Notes: generated by a model from the letters alone, not told the origin. DNA of 59,639 nucleotides from Acidimicrobiaceae bacterium (GCA_003138855.1 PLHF01000147.1:1-59639); one strand, 5' to 3'. Numbered from the stretch's first letter, positions 41,309 through 49,782 are shown. Program-made: numbers and translations.

Positions 41309-42136
41309 TCACCGCCCCGCAATGAGGGACACTGCCATGGCCGCTGCGAGCGCCGACACCAGCGGAGTGGCCAGTACCGGATGGGGATTCCGCCCCCCAC
41401 CCACCGCTGGCGCGCCTGCTCCGGACCTCTGACGGGTCGAGAGCCAGGTGCCCACCATGCAGAGGAAGAAGACGGCGATCCAGGCACCTGCGCCGACCGC
41501 GGTGGGGACGAGGCCCAGGCCACCGGCCCAGCACCCGGCAAGCAGGAGCGCACTGCGACCGTGCCCACGGGGATCCACGGTCTGGGGATCCCTCGAGCGA
41601 AGTGCGCCATAGGCAATCACGGCCACAACGGTTCCGATCAGGGAACCGGTCACGATCCTCCAGTGGTGGGGCCAACCGGCCCCGATGAGAATGACGGCCT
41701 GCCCCAAACCGGTGGCGACAGCCGCGACGGAGAGGGGGGCGCGTTGTCCGCCATACTCGATCAGTCCGACAGCGATCATCCCGGCGGCCAGCGCGCAGTA
41801 GCCGGCGGAGACGAGCGTTCCGTGCCAACCCCAAGTGACCAGGGAGAAGACGGTTCCAGTGGCCAGTTCCACCAACGGATAGCGCGCCGAGATCGGCTGG
41901 CGGCAGGTCCGGCACCGGCCCCGAAGGAGCGCCCACGAAACGACCGGCACGTTCTCCCACCACTTCAATTGGCGCTCGCAGGTGGGGCAGAACGAGCGGG
42001 GAGCGGCAACGGAGAGGCCCAGCGGAGCCCGGTAGATCACGACGTTCAAGAACGATCCGACGAACAACCCCACCACTCCGGCCAGGGGAATCGCCTCCGC
42101 CAGCAGCGGGAAGCCGTCAGGACTCATGTCGCCCAT
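41309..42136 (-). CDS. pilD: Prepilin peptidase (PilD/A24) homologue lacking the catalytic aspartates
   Basis: The 275-residue polytopic membrane protein has the N-terminal A24 signature G-L-F-V-G-S-F-L-N-V-V-I-Y-R near residue 23 and the cytoplasmic zinc-binding cysteines C-P-T-C and C-R-T-C near 50 and 74. P-L-V-E-L-A-T-G follows near 87. In active enzymes one Asp lies in the L-I-D segment and the other in G-x-G-D-x-K. Here the first reads L-I-E-Y-G-G and the second G-H-G-R-S-A, so both aspartates appear replaced, by Glu and Arg. The N-methyltransferase-linked part is intact. It lies upstream of the two-component genes and is divergent from pilB. ATG 42127 is an alternative start. Confidence 0.85.
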   Translation of the reverse strand: MGDMSPDGFPLLAEAIPLAGVVGLFVGSFLNVVIYRAPLGLSVAAPRSFCPTCERQLKWWENVPVVSWALLRGRCRTCRQPISARYPLVELATGTVFSLVTWGWHGTLVSAGYCALAAGMIAVGLIEYGGQRAPLSVAAVATGLGQAVILIGAGWPHHWRIVTGSLIGTVVAVIAYGALRSRDPQTVDPRGHGRSALLLAGCWAGGLGLVPTAVGAGAWIAVFFLCMVGTWLSTRQRSGAGAPAVGGGRNPHPVLATPLVSALAAAMAVSLIAGR

Positions 42137-42514
42137 TCAACAGCCCACGGACGGCCCCGGAGTGCCGGCGGGCGGGCCGTCGCTGGTGTGGACCGCGGAA
42201 GAACCGTCTTGACCAGGGAGTATCTGGCCACGCGCCCTGGCGAAGCGCTCGTCCGCAGCGCCGAATCTCCCGAGCCACCGCGCCGGCCACCCGCGTGGAT
42301 GCCCACTCGTGCGGCCGGACGGTTGAGTTAAACACCGTCCCGGTGGGACACTTGGAGTAAGGGCGTGGTCGGCAACCCCGGCGCTCCCTCGCATGGCACT
42401 TGGGGCAAGGATGGAAGGGGCCGGTGCAGTGGCTGTCGCAGGCATCGGCCCTCGGCGGGCAGAACAACTCGATTCGGGTTCAATGTCGGCGGCAAGTCTG
42501 CCGATGATGACGTC
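42137..42514. other. 378-base divergent region between the pilD-like gene and pilB
   Basis: No gene is convincing on either strand, although open frames extend from both flanks. The main feature is the 7-bp inverted repeat at 42317-42340. The region must hold promoters for both pilus operons. Confidence 0.5.
42317..42340. promoter_or_regulatory. Inverted repeat GGACGGT-N10-ACCGTCC, candidate operator
   Basis: GGACGGT (42317-42323) and ACCGTCC (42334-42340) are perfect inverted arms around the AT-rich spacer tgagttaaac, an unusual low-GC patch in this DNA. It lies about 175 bases before pilB and 180 before the pilD-like start. Dyads with AT-rich centres are typical of dimeric regulators. The LuxR-type regulator encoded next door is a candidate binder. 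Confidence 0.45.
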
Positions 42515-45457
42515 ATGAGCGACGTCGATGCCATCCGGAGCATGGCGAGCGAGCACGACCTCGAGTTCGTGGATCTCGATACCTACGGGGTCGATCCCGC
42601 CGCGGGTGAGATCCTCCCCGCCCAGGTGGCACGGCGGCACCATGTGGTGGCCGTCAAGCGCAAGTTCGGCACTCCTGTCATCGCCACCTCCGACCCTGAC
42701 GATCTGTATGCCCAGGATTCGGTCCGAGCCTCGATCGGGCGTGACTTCATCTCCGTGGTGGCCGTGCCGGAGCAGATCGGTCACCGCCTGGACCGGCTGT
42801 TCGGGGCCGAGACCGAGGATGGGGCGCCCGATGATGGACGGGATGACTCCCTACCTACCCCGACTTCCGAGCAGGCCGATGCGGGAATCGCCGGGCCCGT
42901 CGTCGAAAGCCTGTGGCCGGAGGTATCCACTGACGACGCGCCTTTGTTCTCATCCCCTGATGAGTCCGGTGGCAACGAGTACGCAGAAGAGGCGCCGGCG
43001 GTCGATCGGTCCGCCAACGGCAGCGCGTACGCAGAAGAGGCGACGGTGGCCGATGAGTCCGTCAACGGCAACGGGTACGCAGAAGAGGGGCCGGCGGCCG
43101 ATGAGCCCGGCGGCAACGGGTACGCAGAAGAGGCGCCGGCGGCCGATCGGTCCGCCAGCGGCCACGGGCGCAGAGGAAAGAAGGCCGACCGCAAGGCACG
43201 TGCCGAAACGAGCCCGGATGAGGCCGTTGAGTCGCCCGACGCACGGGACTGGCAGGACTTCGCCGTGATACCGCAGTTCGATGATGCGGTCGATGGGCTG
43301 GTGGACGTAGACAATGGGCTGGCGGAAGGAGACGATGCCGGCCACGAAGGGGAGGCCGGTGCCTCGGACGGTCCGTTCGGAGCTCTCGTCCCGTTCGCCG
43401 AGCCCACGGATGATGGGCCGGCCGTCGGTACCTCCGGCCCGCTGGAGCAGGTCGCCCCTCTGGAGGTGCTGAGCGACGCAGTGGCGAGCCTCGAACCGAC
43501 CACGAGCGAACTTCCCGGCGCCGAACCTGACGTGATCGGTGACGATGCACATGTGGGCGACGGAAGGGACTTCACGGCCGACGAGTTGGTCGAGCTGGCC
43601 CTGTCGGTGCATGGAGGTGACGTGCAGCCGAGTGACGTGCAGCCGAGTACGGACTCGACGACATTGGCGGCGGATCTGGTGGCCGAAGCGGTGGCGACCT
43701 ACCAGGAACAGCACAGCGACGAGCAGAACGACGACGTCGCCGGGGAAGAGGGAGCGACGGCCACGGCACCGTTCCCACCGTTAGCAAAGTCCCTGGTGGA
43801 CGGCGACAGAGTCTCACTCGAGGAAATGGAGACGGTGCTCGAGGAGCATCGCGAGTCGGGCCAGAGCGTTGCGCGTATCCTCACCGCCCGGAAACTGGTC
43901 ACCGAGGCCGACCTCATGTGGGGAATGGCCCAGGAGATGGGACTCGACTTCGTCGACCTCGACACCGTCGGAATCGATTTTGCCGAGGCCGGGACCATTC
44001 CCGAGGCCACCGCCCGATATCACAACGTGGTGGTCATCGGCAACGAAAACGGGACCCCTGTCGTGGCTGCATCGAATCCCACCGATGTCTTCGCCATGGA
44101 CGATCTCCGCACCATCATCGGGCGTCCCTTCGTCGTCGTCGTCGCCACGCGCACGCAGATCAGCGCCTACATCGGGCGGGTGTTCAACAGCGGCGGCGAC
44201 GCGGCCGACATGGCCATGGAGGCTTCGCTCGGCTTCGACGGCACCAACCAGGAGCCCGGCGTTGACGATATCCAGGCAGTCACCGAAGAAGCTCCGATCG
44301 TCCGGTACGTCAACCTGCTCATCCTGCAGGCGCTGAACGAGCGCGCGTCGGACATACACGTCGAGCCGACGGACACCGATCTCCGGATCCGTTATCGGAT
44401 CGACGGGGTGCTGCATGACGTCTCGGCCGCGCCGCGGTCGATCTCCGCTGCGGTGACCACCCGGCTGAAGGTGATGGCCGACCTGAACGTGGCCGAACAC
44501 CGCATACCCCAGGACGGACGCATCTCGCTCAATGTGGGGAGCAAGGGCATCGACCTTCGTATGGCCACCCTCCCGACCATCCACGGCGAGAAGGTCGTGA
44601 TGCGGGTGCTCGACAAGTCGAGCGTCGTGCTCGGCTTTGCCGATCTCGGCTTCGACGAGGATCTCCTGAAGACCTACGAGGGCATCTACACCAAGCCGTA
44701 CGGGACCATTCTGGTCACAGGGCCCACCGGGTCGGGCAAGTCCACCACTCTGTACACCACGCTGACCGCCCTCAACACACCGGCGAAGAACATCATCACC
44801 GTCGAGGACCCGGTCGAGCTACAGCTGAAGGGTGTCAACCAGGTGCAGCTCAATGTGAAGGCCGGCCTCACTTTTGCGTCGGCCCTGAGGTCGATCCTCC
44901 GTTCGGACCCGGACATCGTCCTGGTGGGGGAGATCCGCGACAAGGAGACCGCGGTCATTGCCATCGAGGCGGCACTGACCGGTCACATGGTGCTTGCCAC
45001 CCTGCACACCAACAGCGCTGCCGCCACTCCGATGCGGCTGATCGAGATGGGGCTCGAGCCGTTTCTGGTGACATCATCGCTGTCGGGTGTGCTGGCCCAA
45101 CGGCTGGCCCGACGGCTGTGCCTGCACTGCAAAGAGGCCTACGAGCCGACCGAGGTCGACATCGCAGCAGCAGGTTGGTCACTCGCAGAGGTGGAGGCCG
45201 TCGGAGGAATGTCCAAGGTGTACCGCGCCGTCGGGTGCTCTGCGTGCGCCAACACCGGGTACCGGGGTCGCAAGGCGCTGGCCGAGCTGATGCCGATGAC
45301 CGAAGAGATCGAGCGCTCGATAATCGAAGGAGGATCGGTGGACGATATCCATAGGCTCGCGGTGACCCAGGGGATGATGACCCTCCGTCAGAGCGGGCTC
45401 CGCAAGGCAATCGAGGGAGAAACCACCCTCGAAGAAGTCCTCCGGGTGGTCGCATGA
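42515..45457 (+). CDS. pilB: Type IV pilus assembly ATPase, PilB-like, with a repeat-rich linker
   Basis: The product is about 980 residues, against roughly 560-580 for standard PilB. An N-terminal T2SSE_N/MshEN-like segment at about residues 5-95 (L-E-F-V-D-L-D) is followed by an acidic linker of about 340 residues with tandem repeats. A second MshEN-like domain lies at about 440-560 (L-D-F-V-D-L-D again). The ATPase core follows: H-V-E-P-T near 615, Walker A G-P-T-G-S-G-K-S-T-T near 735, D-P-D-I-V-L-V-G-E-I-R-D near 800 and T-L-H-T-N near 830. A zinc motif C-L-H-C with C-S-A-C near 870-910 is also present. PilB drives pilin polymerisation. ATG 42515 was chosen; upstream frame sequence is not protein-like. 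Confidence 0.92.
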   Translation: MSDVDAIRSMASEHDLEFVDLDTYGVDPAAGEILPAQVARRHHVVAVKRKFGTPVIATSDPDDLYAQDSVRASIGRDFISVVAVPEQIGHRLDRLFGAETEDGAPDDGRDDSLPTPTSEQADAGIAGPVVESLWPEVSTDDAPLFSSPDESGGNEYAEEAPAVDRSANGSAYAEEATVADESVNGNGYAEEGPAADEPGGNGYAEEAPAADRSASGHGRRGKKADRKARAETSPDEAVESPDARDWQDFAVIPQFDDAVDGLVDVDNGLAEGDDAGHEGEAGASDGPFGALVPFAEPTDDGPAVGTSGPLEQVAPLEVLSDAVASLEPTTSELPGAEPDVIGDDAHVGDGRDFTADELVELALSVHGGDVQPSDVQPSTDSTTLAADLVAEAVATYQEQHSDEQNDDVAGEEGATATAPFPPLAKSLVDGDRVSLEEMETVLEEHRESGQSVARILTARKLVTEADLMWGMAQEMGLDFVDLDTVGIDFAEAGTIPEATARYHNVVVIGNENGTPVVAASNPTDVFAMDDLRTIIGRPFVVVVATRTQISAYIGRVFNSGGDAADMAMEASLGFDGTNQEPGVDDIQAVTEEAPIVRYVNLLILQALNERASDIHVEPTDTDLRIRYRIDGVLHDVSAAPRSISAAVTTRLKVMADLNVAEHRIPQDGRISLNVGSKGIDLRMATLPTIHGEKVVMRVLDKSSVVLGFADLGFDEDLLKTYEGIYTKPYGTILVTGPTGSGKSTTLYTTLTALNTPAKNIITVEDPVELQLKGVNQVQLNVKAGLTFASALRSILRSDPDIVLVGEIRDKETAVIAIEAALTGHMVLATLHTNSAAATPMRLIEMGLEPFLVTSSLSGVLAQRLARRLCLHCKEAYEPTEVDIAAAGWSLAEVEAVGGMSKVYRAVGCSACANTGYRGRKALAELMPMTEEIERSIIEGGSVDDIHRLAVTQGMMTLRQSGLRKAIEGETTLEEVLRVVA
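42971..43168. repeat. Tandem 48/48/45-bp repeats in the pilB linker
   Basis: The marker tacgcagaagagg recurs at 42980, 43028, 43076 and 43121, giving unit lengths of 48, 48 and 45 bases. Each unit encodes about 16 residues of the form Y-A-E-E-x-P-A-x-D-x-S-x-N-G. All units are multiples of three. Confidence 0.85.
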
Positions 45458-47109
45458 GCCCGGTGACCGCAGAAGAACGCATCGAGTGGTCGACGCGCCT
45501 GGCCCAGTCCCTTGTGCAGGACGGGTACGACACCGAGGCCAACCTGGCCCCATTGGTGGCCGAAGCGCGTGCCACAGGGCAGAACCTGGCGTCGTTGTTG
45601 ATCCGCAGGAGACTCGCCATTCCGGGGGTCGTGGTCGGTTCCCTGGCCCGCATGGCCCAGTTGCCGGCCATCGACCTGGCGGCCATGACGCCGAGCCCGG
45701 ATGCCATTGCGGCGATGCCCTCAGCGGTGGCACATGAGTACGGGGCCGTCGCGCTCCAGCTCGATGGCGGCGTGCTGGCCGTCGCTTTCGGCGAGCCGCC
45801 TTCCCCGCAGGATGTGGAGACGCTGGCGTCGAGGATCGGTCACCGCGTCAGTCCCGTGCTGGCGGACCCGGTGCTCATTGCGTGGTACCTGGAGGCCGAC
45901 GACGGCTCGGCTGGGCGCCCACCCGGGCCGATCCCCGCATCGCCATTGGTCGATCCCAACAGCGATTCGCGCAGCGAAAGCAGTGCTCCGACCCGTGAGC
46001 AACTGCTCGAGGAGGGCATTCCGGCCACGGCCACACGTGGGGACGTACCCCTGCACATCGACGACCTGCTGCGCTACGCGGTGTCCGTCGGGGCATCGGA
46101 CCTCCATCTGACGGCAGCGATGCCCGGTTCCATCCGGTTGCATGGCGCCATGCGCCAGGTCGAAGGCTGCCCCGTGCTCGACAACGAGACCATCCGGAAC
46201 ATGGTCTTCGGAATCCTCCCGGCCTCTCAGCGTGAGCGCTTCGAGGAAGAGCACGAACTCGACACCTCGCACTCCATCGCCGGCGTCGGCAGATTCCGCG
46301 TCAATGTCTCCCTGCAGCGAGGGACGGTGGCTGCTGCCCTCCGGCCGATTCCCCATGAGATGCCGGAGTTCGACACGCTCGGCCTTCCCGATTCGATCAA
46401 GGCGTTCACCGAGCTTCGGCGCGGCCTGGTGCTTGTCACCGGTCCGACTGGCTCGGGAAAGTCGACCACGCTGGCATCATTGGTCGACATCATCAACCGG
46501 ACCAAGCCGCTGCACATCGTCACGGTGGAAGACCCGATCGAGTTCCTGCACGATCACAAGCGCTCGATCATCACCCAACGGGAGGTCGGCGAGGACACCA
46601 AGTCGTTTTCCGAGGCACTGCGGCGGGTGCTCCGCCAGGACCCTGACGTCATCCTGGTGGGCGAGCTGCGTGACCTCGAGACCATTTCGATGGCGTTGAC
46701 CGCGGCAGAAACCGGCCACCTGGTGTTTGCGACCCTGCACACCCAGGATGCGCCCCAGACCGTCGACCGGGTGATCGACGTCTTCCCCACCACCCAGCAG
46801 GAGCAGATCAGGGTGATGCTGGCCTCAACGCTCGAGGGCGTGGTCACCCAGCAGTTGGTGGTCAACAGCGAGGGCACGGGACGGATCCCCTGTGCGGAGG
46901 TGCTCATGTGCACCTCCGCCATCCGGAACCTGATCCGCCAGGCGAAGACGCATCAGATCTACTCGGTGATGCAGGTCGGCGCGTCCTTCGGCATGCAGAC
47001 CATGGACCAGGGATTGGCGAAGCTGGTGAAGGACGGTCTGATCTCGGAGAGCATCGCCTACGACCGTTCCTCGAACGAGGAAGACCTACGGAACCACCTC
47101 AACTCGTGA
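45454..47109 (+). CDS. pilT: Second PilT-like retraction ATPase with an N-terminal MshEN-like domain
   Basis: The 551-residue protein is a PilT fused to an extra N-terminal domain. Residues 1-150 resemble the T2SSE_N/MshEN fold usually found in PilB, and a Pro/Ser linker follows. From about residue 190 the PilT part begins: A-S-D-L-H-L-T-A, Walker A G-P-T-G-S-G-K-S-T-T near 330, E-D-P-I-E-F near 355, D-P-D-V-I-L-V-G-E-L-R-D near 395 and T-L-H-T-Q-D near 425. The retraction-ATPase motif A-I-R-N-L-I-R-Q-A-K-x-x-Q is intact near 490. ATGA overlap with pilB implies coupled synthesis of extension and retraction motors. Confidence 0.9.
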   Translation: MSPVTAEERIEWSTRLAQSLVQDGYDTEANLAPLVAEARATGQNLASLLIRRRLAIPGVVVGSLARMAQLPAIDLAAMTPSPDAIAAMPSAVAHEYGAVALQLDGGVLAVAFGEPPSPQDVETLASRIGHRVSPVLADPVLIAWYLEADDGSAGRPPGPIPASPLVDPNSDSRSESSAPTREQLLEEGIPATATRGDVPLHIDDLLRYAVSVGASDLHLTAAMPGSIRLHGAMRQVEGCPVLDNETIRNMVFGILPASQRERFEEEHELDTSHSIAGVGRFRVNVSLQRGTVAAALRPIPHEMPEFDTLGLPDSIKAFTELRRGLVLVTGPTGSGKSTTLASLVDIINRTKPLHIVTVEDPIEFLHDHKRSIITQREVGEDTKSFSEALRRVLRQDPDVILVGELRDLETISMALTAAETGHLVFATLHTQDAPQTVDRVIDVFPTTQQEQIRVMLASTLEGVVTQQLVVNSEGTGRIPCAEVLMCTSAIRNLIRQAKTHQIYSVMQVGASFGMQTMDQGLAKLVKDGLISESIAYDRSSNEEDLRNHLNS

Positions 47110-47149
47110 TTGATCCCATCCATTTCATCGACAGACGAAGCGGGGCGTT

Positions 47150-48379
47150 GTGGCACTGACATTCGAATACAAGGTCCGGGACAAGGCCGGCGGCCTGGTC
47201 GAGGGACAGCTCGATGGCGACAGCATGGCGCTTGTCGTTCGGCGACTTCGCGAGATGGGCTACATGCCCATCTCGGTCACACCCAAGTCGGCCGTCAACC
47301 TGAAGACCGAGATCAAGATCCCCGGGCTGTCCGATCGCATCAAGCTACGCGAGGTTGCCGTGGTGACCCGCCAGCTCGCCACCATGGTCGACTCCGGTCT
47401 TTCGGTGGTCCGGTCGCTGGGCATCCTCGCGTCCCAGGTGGAGAACCCGGCGTTCGCACGGATCCTCGGTGAAGTCCGACTCGACCTCGAACACGGATCC
47501 TCGTTGTCGGCGGCCTGTGCCAAGCATCCCAAGGCATTCTCGGAGCTGTTCTGCACACTCGTCCAGGCCGGAGAAGTCGGCGGTAACCTCGACGAAGTCC
47601 TCGGGAGCCTGGCCGATACCATCGAGAAGCAGGCCCAGCTCAACCGCACCATCCGATCGGCAATGACCTATCCGACCGTCGTGTTGAGCGTCATGGTGAT
47701 CATCTTCACCGCCATGATCGTCTTCATCGTTCCGGTGTTCCAGAACCTCTTCGCGTCGCTGGGGGGGAAGCTCCCGCTTCCCACGCGCATCCTGATCACG
47801 ATCTCGAAGATCATGACCAGCATCTGGATAGTGGTCATCATCGCGGTCGTCATCGGAGCCGTCATCGGGCTGAGGAAGTGGATCGCCACCGAGGACGGAC
47901 GGCGGAGGTGGGACCGGTGGATGCTGAAGCCGCCCGTCTTCGGTCCACTGTTCCACAAAGTGGCGCTGGCCCGGGTGACCGGCACGCTGTCCTCTTTGAT
48001 CAGCTCCGGCGTCCCGATTCTCGAGTCGTTGGACATCTGTGCCGAAACCGCCGGCAACGTCACCGTGGGTGACGTGCTCCGCGAGGCGAAGAACGGCGTG
48101 CGAGAGGGCAGGCCGCTCGCCGACCCCCTCCGTGAGCACGAGGATGTCATCCCCACCCTGGTGGTGCAGATGGTCGAGGTCGGCGAGCAGACCGGTGCGC
48201 TGGACGGCATGCTGAAGAAGGTGGGCGAGTTCTACGATCAGGAGGTCGAGGTGACGGTCAACAACCTCACCGCCCTGCTCGAGCCCCTGTTGACGGTGGT
48301 GATGGGGATCGGCGTCGGCGCAATGGTCATCTCGTTGTACCTGCCGATGTTCAGCTACATCACCCTCATCCACAACTGA
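47150..48379 (+). CDS. pilC: Type IV pilus inner-membrane platform protein PilC
   Basis: The 409-residue GspF/PilC family protein has F-x-Y-K-V-R-D near the N-terminus. Two homologous cytoplasmic helical domains are each followed by membrane segments: Q-L-A-T-M-V-D-S-G-L-S-V-V-R-S-L near residue 78 and L-S-S-L-I-S-S-G-V-P-I-L-E-S-L near 282. G-E-x-G-G-N-L-D and G-E-Q-T-G-A-L-D-G-M-L follow them. Membrane helices lie near 170-200, 220-245 and 375-400. PilC is turned by PilB/PilT and feeds or removes pilins. The start is GTG 47150, 40 bases after the second pilT stop, in the same operon. Confidence 0.95.
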   Translation: MALTFEYKVRDKAGGLVEGQLDGDSMALVVRRLREMGYMPISVTPKSAVNLKTEIKIPGLSDRIKLREVAVVTRQLATMVDSGLSVVRSLGILASQVENPAFARILGEVRLDLEHGSSLSAACAKHPKAFSELFCTLVQAGEVGGNLDEVLGSLADTIEKQAQLNRTIRSAMTYPTVVLSVMVIIFTAMIVFIVPVFQNLFASLGGKLPLPTRILITISKIMTSIWIVVIIAVVIGAVIGLRKWIATEDGRRRWDRWMLKPPVFGPLFHKVALARVTGTLSSLISSGVPILESLDICAETAGNVTVGDVLREAKNGVREGRPLADPLREHEDVIPTLVVQMVEVGEQTGALDGMLKKVGEFYDQEVEVTVNNLTALLEPLLTVVMGIGVGAMVISLYLPMFSYITLIHN

Positions 48380-48834
48380 CCTGCGACTCATGTGAGCGGG
48401 CGAACGACCCTGCCTATTTAGGCTGTCATCGGCGAGGCGAAGCTCAGGATCGGGTCCCAGATGCAACCGATTCTGAGAGCGCATGGCACCCATTGCGCAA
48501 TGTCGCGATCCACTGGTATCTTACTAATTGGGCATGAATGGCTCTGCAATATGCGGAGCCGGTGAAATGACGGGGGCAGCCGGCATGTTTCGTAGCGAAT
48601 TGAGTTCGCGCGATCAAATAGGCATTGGAGCGCGCTCTGTCTACGCGCCTGCCGACCGTGGGCACTGGCCAACGGGAGCGCGTGCCTTTCTCCCCCCGGA
48701 TACTGCGCCTGCGATGAACGCCCGAGGTCTGGGCGTCGGCGCTGTCCTTCCAGGCGCCCCAATGATGAATCGTGACGTGAAGGGAATCACCAACAAACCC
48801 TAAAGTCACGCCGTCGTCGGGACGATAGCAACAC

Positions 48835-48855
48835 CGGATACCAGTCCGGTATCCG
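48835..48855 (+). promoter_or_regulatory. Hairpin CGGATACC/GGTATCCG in the pilin leader
   Basis: Perfect 8-bp stem with a 5-base loop, ending 36 bases before the pilin ATG. No U-tract follows, so it is more likely a leader structure (stability, riboswitch helix or RNA-protein site) than a terminator. Confidence 0.55.
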
Positions 48856-48858
48856 TAC

Positions 48859-48872
48859 ATTGATGCATCAAT
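48859..48872. promoter_or_regulatory. 14-bp perfect palindrome ATTGATGCATCAAT before the pilin ribosome-binding site
   Basis: The dyad is fully symmetric and AT-rich in a GC-rich genome. It lies just upstream of GAGGAGG. It could bind a dimeric regulator on DNA or fold with the preceding stem in RNA to influence ribosome access. Confidence 0.5.
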
Positions 48873-48891
48873 ACTCATGAGGAGGCAGGAA

Positions 48892-49563
48892 ATGTTTTCA
48901 TCCGCGATTCAGCGCCTGAATGACAGGCGTGACGCTGCGGGGGAAATCGGTGAAGATGCCGGTTTCACCCTCATCGAGCTCATGGTCGTTCTGTTGATCA
49001 TGGCCATTCTGCTTGCCATCGCCATCCCGACGTTCCTTGGGGTGACGAAGTCGGCGAACGACCGTGCCGCGCAGTCCAACCTGAACACGGCCATTGTGAA
49101 TGCCAAGGCGGCCTACCAGACCAACAGCCAGAGCTACAGCGGGATCAATGCCGCGACGCTGTCATCTGCGGAGCCCAGCCTGAGCTTCGTGCTCGCCACG
49201 GTGGCCGGGGCGACAGGCTCTTCGACCGCCTCGGGTACGGTCGCCATCGCGATTTCGTCGACCAGCGACGCCGTCGCCCTGGCCAGCTACTCGTCCTCGA
49301 AGAACTGCTGGTATGAGATCGACAACACGTCGGGCTCAACCTCGACCACGGCTCCCTGGAATGCTACGGGGACCAGTGCCGCCACCTACAAGACCACCGC
49401 GGTGACCGGTAGTGCCGTGTCGGTCACTTGGCCGGACACGGCTGGCACATGGTATGCCGAGGTCAAGAACGATGCCACGACAGCCGACTGCAACCCGTTT
49501 GCACCTGTGGCCGGTGTTGGATCGTTCTACACCATCAGCAACACGGCGTTCCCGCAACTCTGA
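48892..49563 (+). CDS. pilA: Type IV major pilin (PilA-like prepilin)
   Basis: The 223-residue prepilin has a 24-residue leader ending G-E-D-A-G, followed by F-T-L-I-E-L-M-V-V-L-L-I-M-A-I-L-L-A-I-A-I-P, the N-methylation segment with Phe+1 and Glu+5. The helix continues N-D-R-A-A-Q-S-N-L-N-T-A. The C-terminal half is Ser/Thr/Ala-rich with two cysteines, K-N-C-W near residue 144 and A-D-C-N near 204, that could form the pilin D-loop disulfide. The leader is longer than the 6-8 residues of many type IVa pilins and is acidic just before the cut. ATG 48892 has GAGGAGG 6 bases upstream. A strong terminator follows, fitting an abundantly transcribed gene. Confidence 0.93.
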   Translation: MFSSAIQRLNDRRDAAGEIGEDAGFTLIELMVVLLIMAILLAIAIPTFLGVTKSANDRAAQSNLNTAIVNAKAAYQTNSQSYSGINAATLSSAEPSLSFVLATVAGATGSSTASGTVAIAISSTSDAVALASYSSSKNCWYEIDNTSGSTSTTAPWNATGTSAATYKTTAVTGSAVSVTWPDTAGTWYAEVKNDATTADCNPFAPVAGVGSFYTISNTAFPQL

Positions 49564-49617
49564 TTCTGGAGTTGTCCGCCGGACAGTTCGCTTGTCGGAC
49601 TGCCTGAGTACCGCAGT

Positions 49618-49658
49618 GACAGTGTCCCCTCCCGGATGGGAGGGGACACTGTCGTTTT
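49618..49658 (+). terminator. Strong rho-independent terminator after the pilin gene
   Basis: A perfect 16-bp stem (49618-49633 with 49638-49653) and a 4-base loop GGAT are followed by GTTTT. It lies 55 bases after the pilin stop. This is the only classic U-tailed terminator recognised in the window. Confidence 0.92.
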
Positions 49659-49782
49659 CGGCCAGGCGTCGCCGGTCGGAGTCGAGCAGTCCTCCCGCGT
49701 GCTGGTAGTGCGGTGGGACAGGGGCGCCGGTGAACCGGGGGTGAGTTCTCAAGATGCCGCCTCCGGGTAACGATGATAGGGA

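Larger units (their letters stand above)
48380..48891 (+). promoter_or_regulatory. 512-base structured upstream region of the major pilin gene
   Basis: A promoter-like pair TTGCGC (48493-48498) and TATCTT (48517-48522), spaced 18, sits on a 12-bp perfect palindrome CATTGCGCAATG (48491-48502). If used, it gives a leader of about 360 bases. The leader holds an 8-bp stem around 48541-48561 (GGCTCTGC/GCGGAGCC with one G-T pair), an 8-bp stem at 48835-48855 and a palindrome at 48859-48872. A stretch near 48797-48838 recalls parts of the c-di-GMP-I (GEMM) riboswitch core (CAAACC, then GGGACG, AGC, CACCGG) but lacks other conserved bases. Small open frames here look non-coding. Confidence 0.45.

Noticed and set aside
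48528..48803. A 91-codon frame in the pilin leader
   Set aside because: No ribosome-binding site, low-complexity Gly/Ala sequence, and overlap with RNA-like stems.
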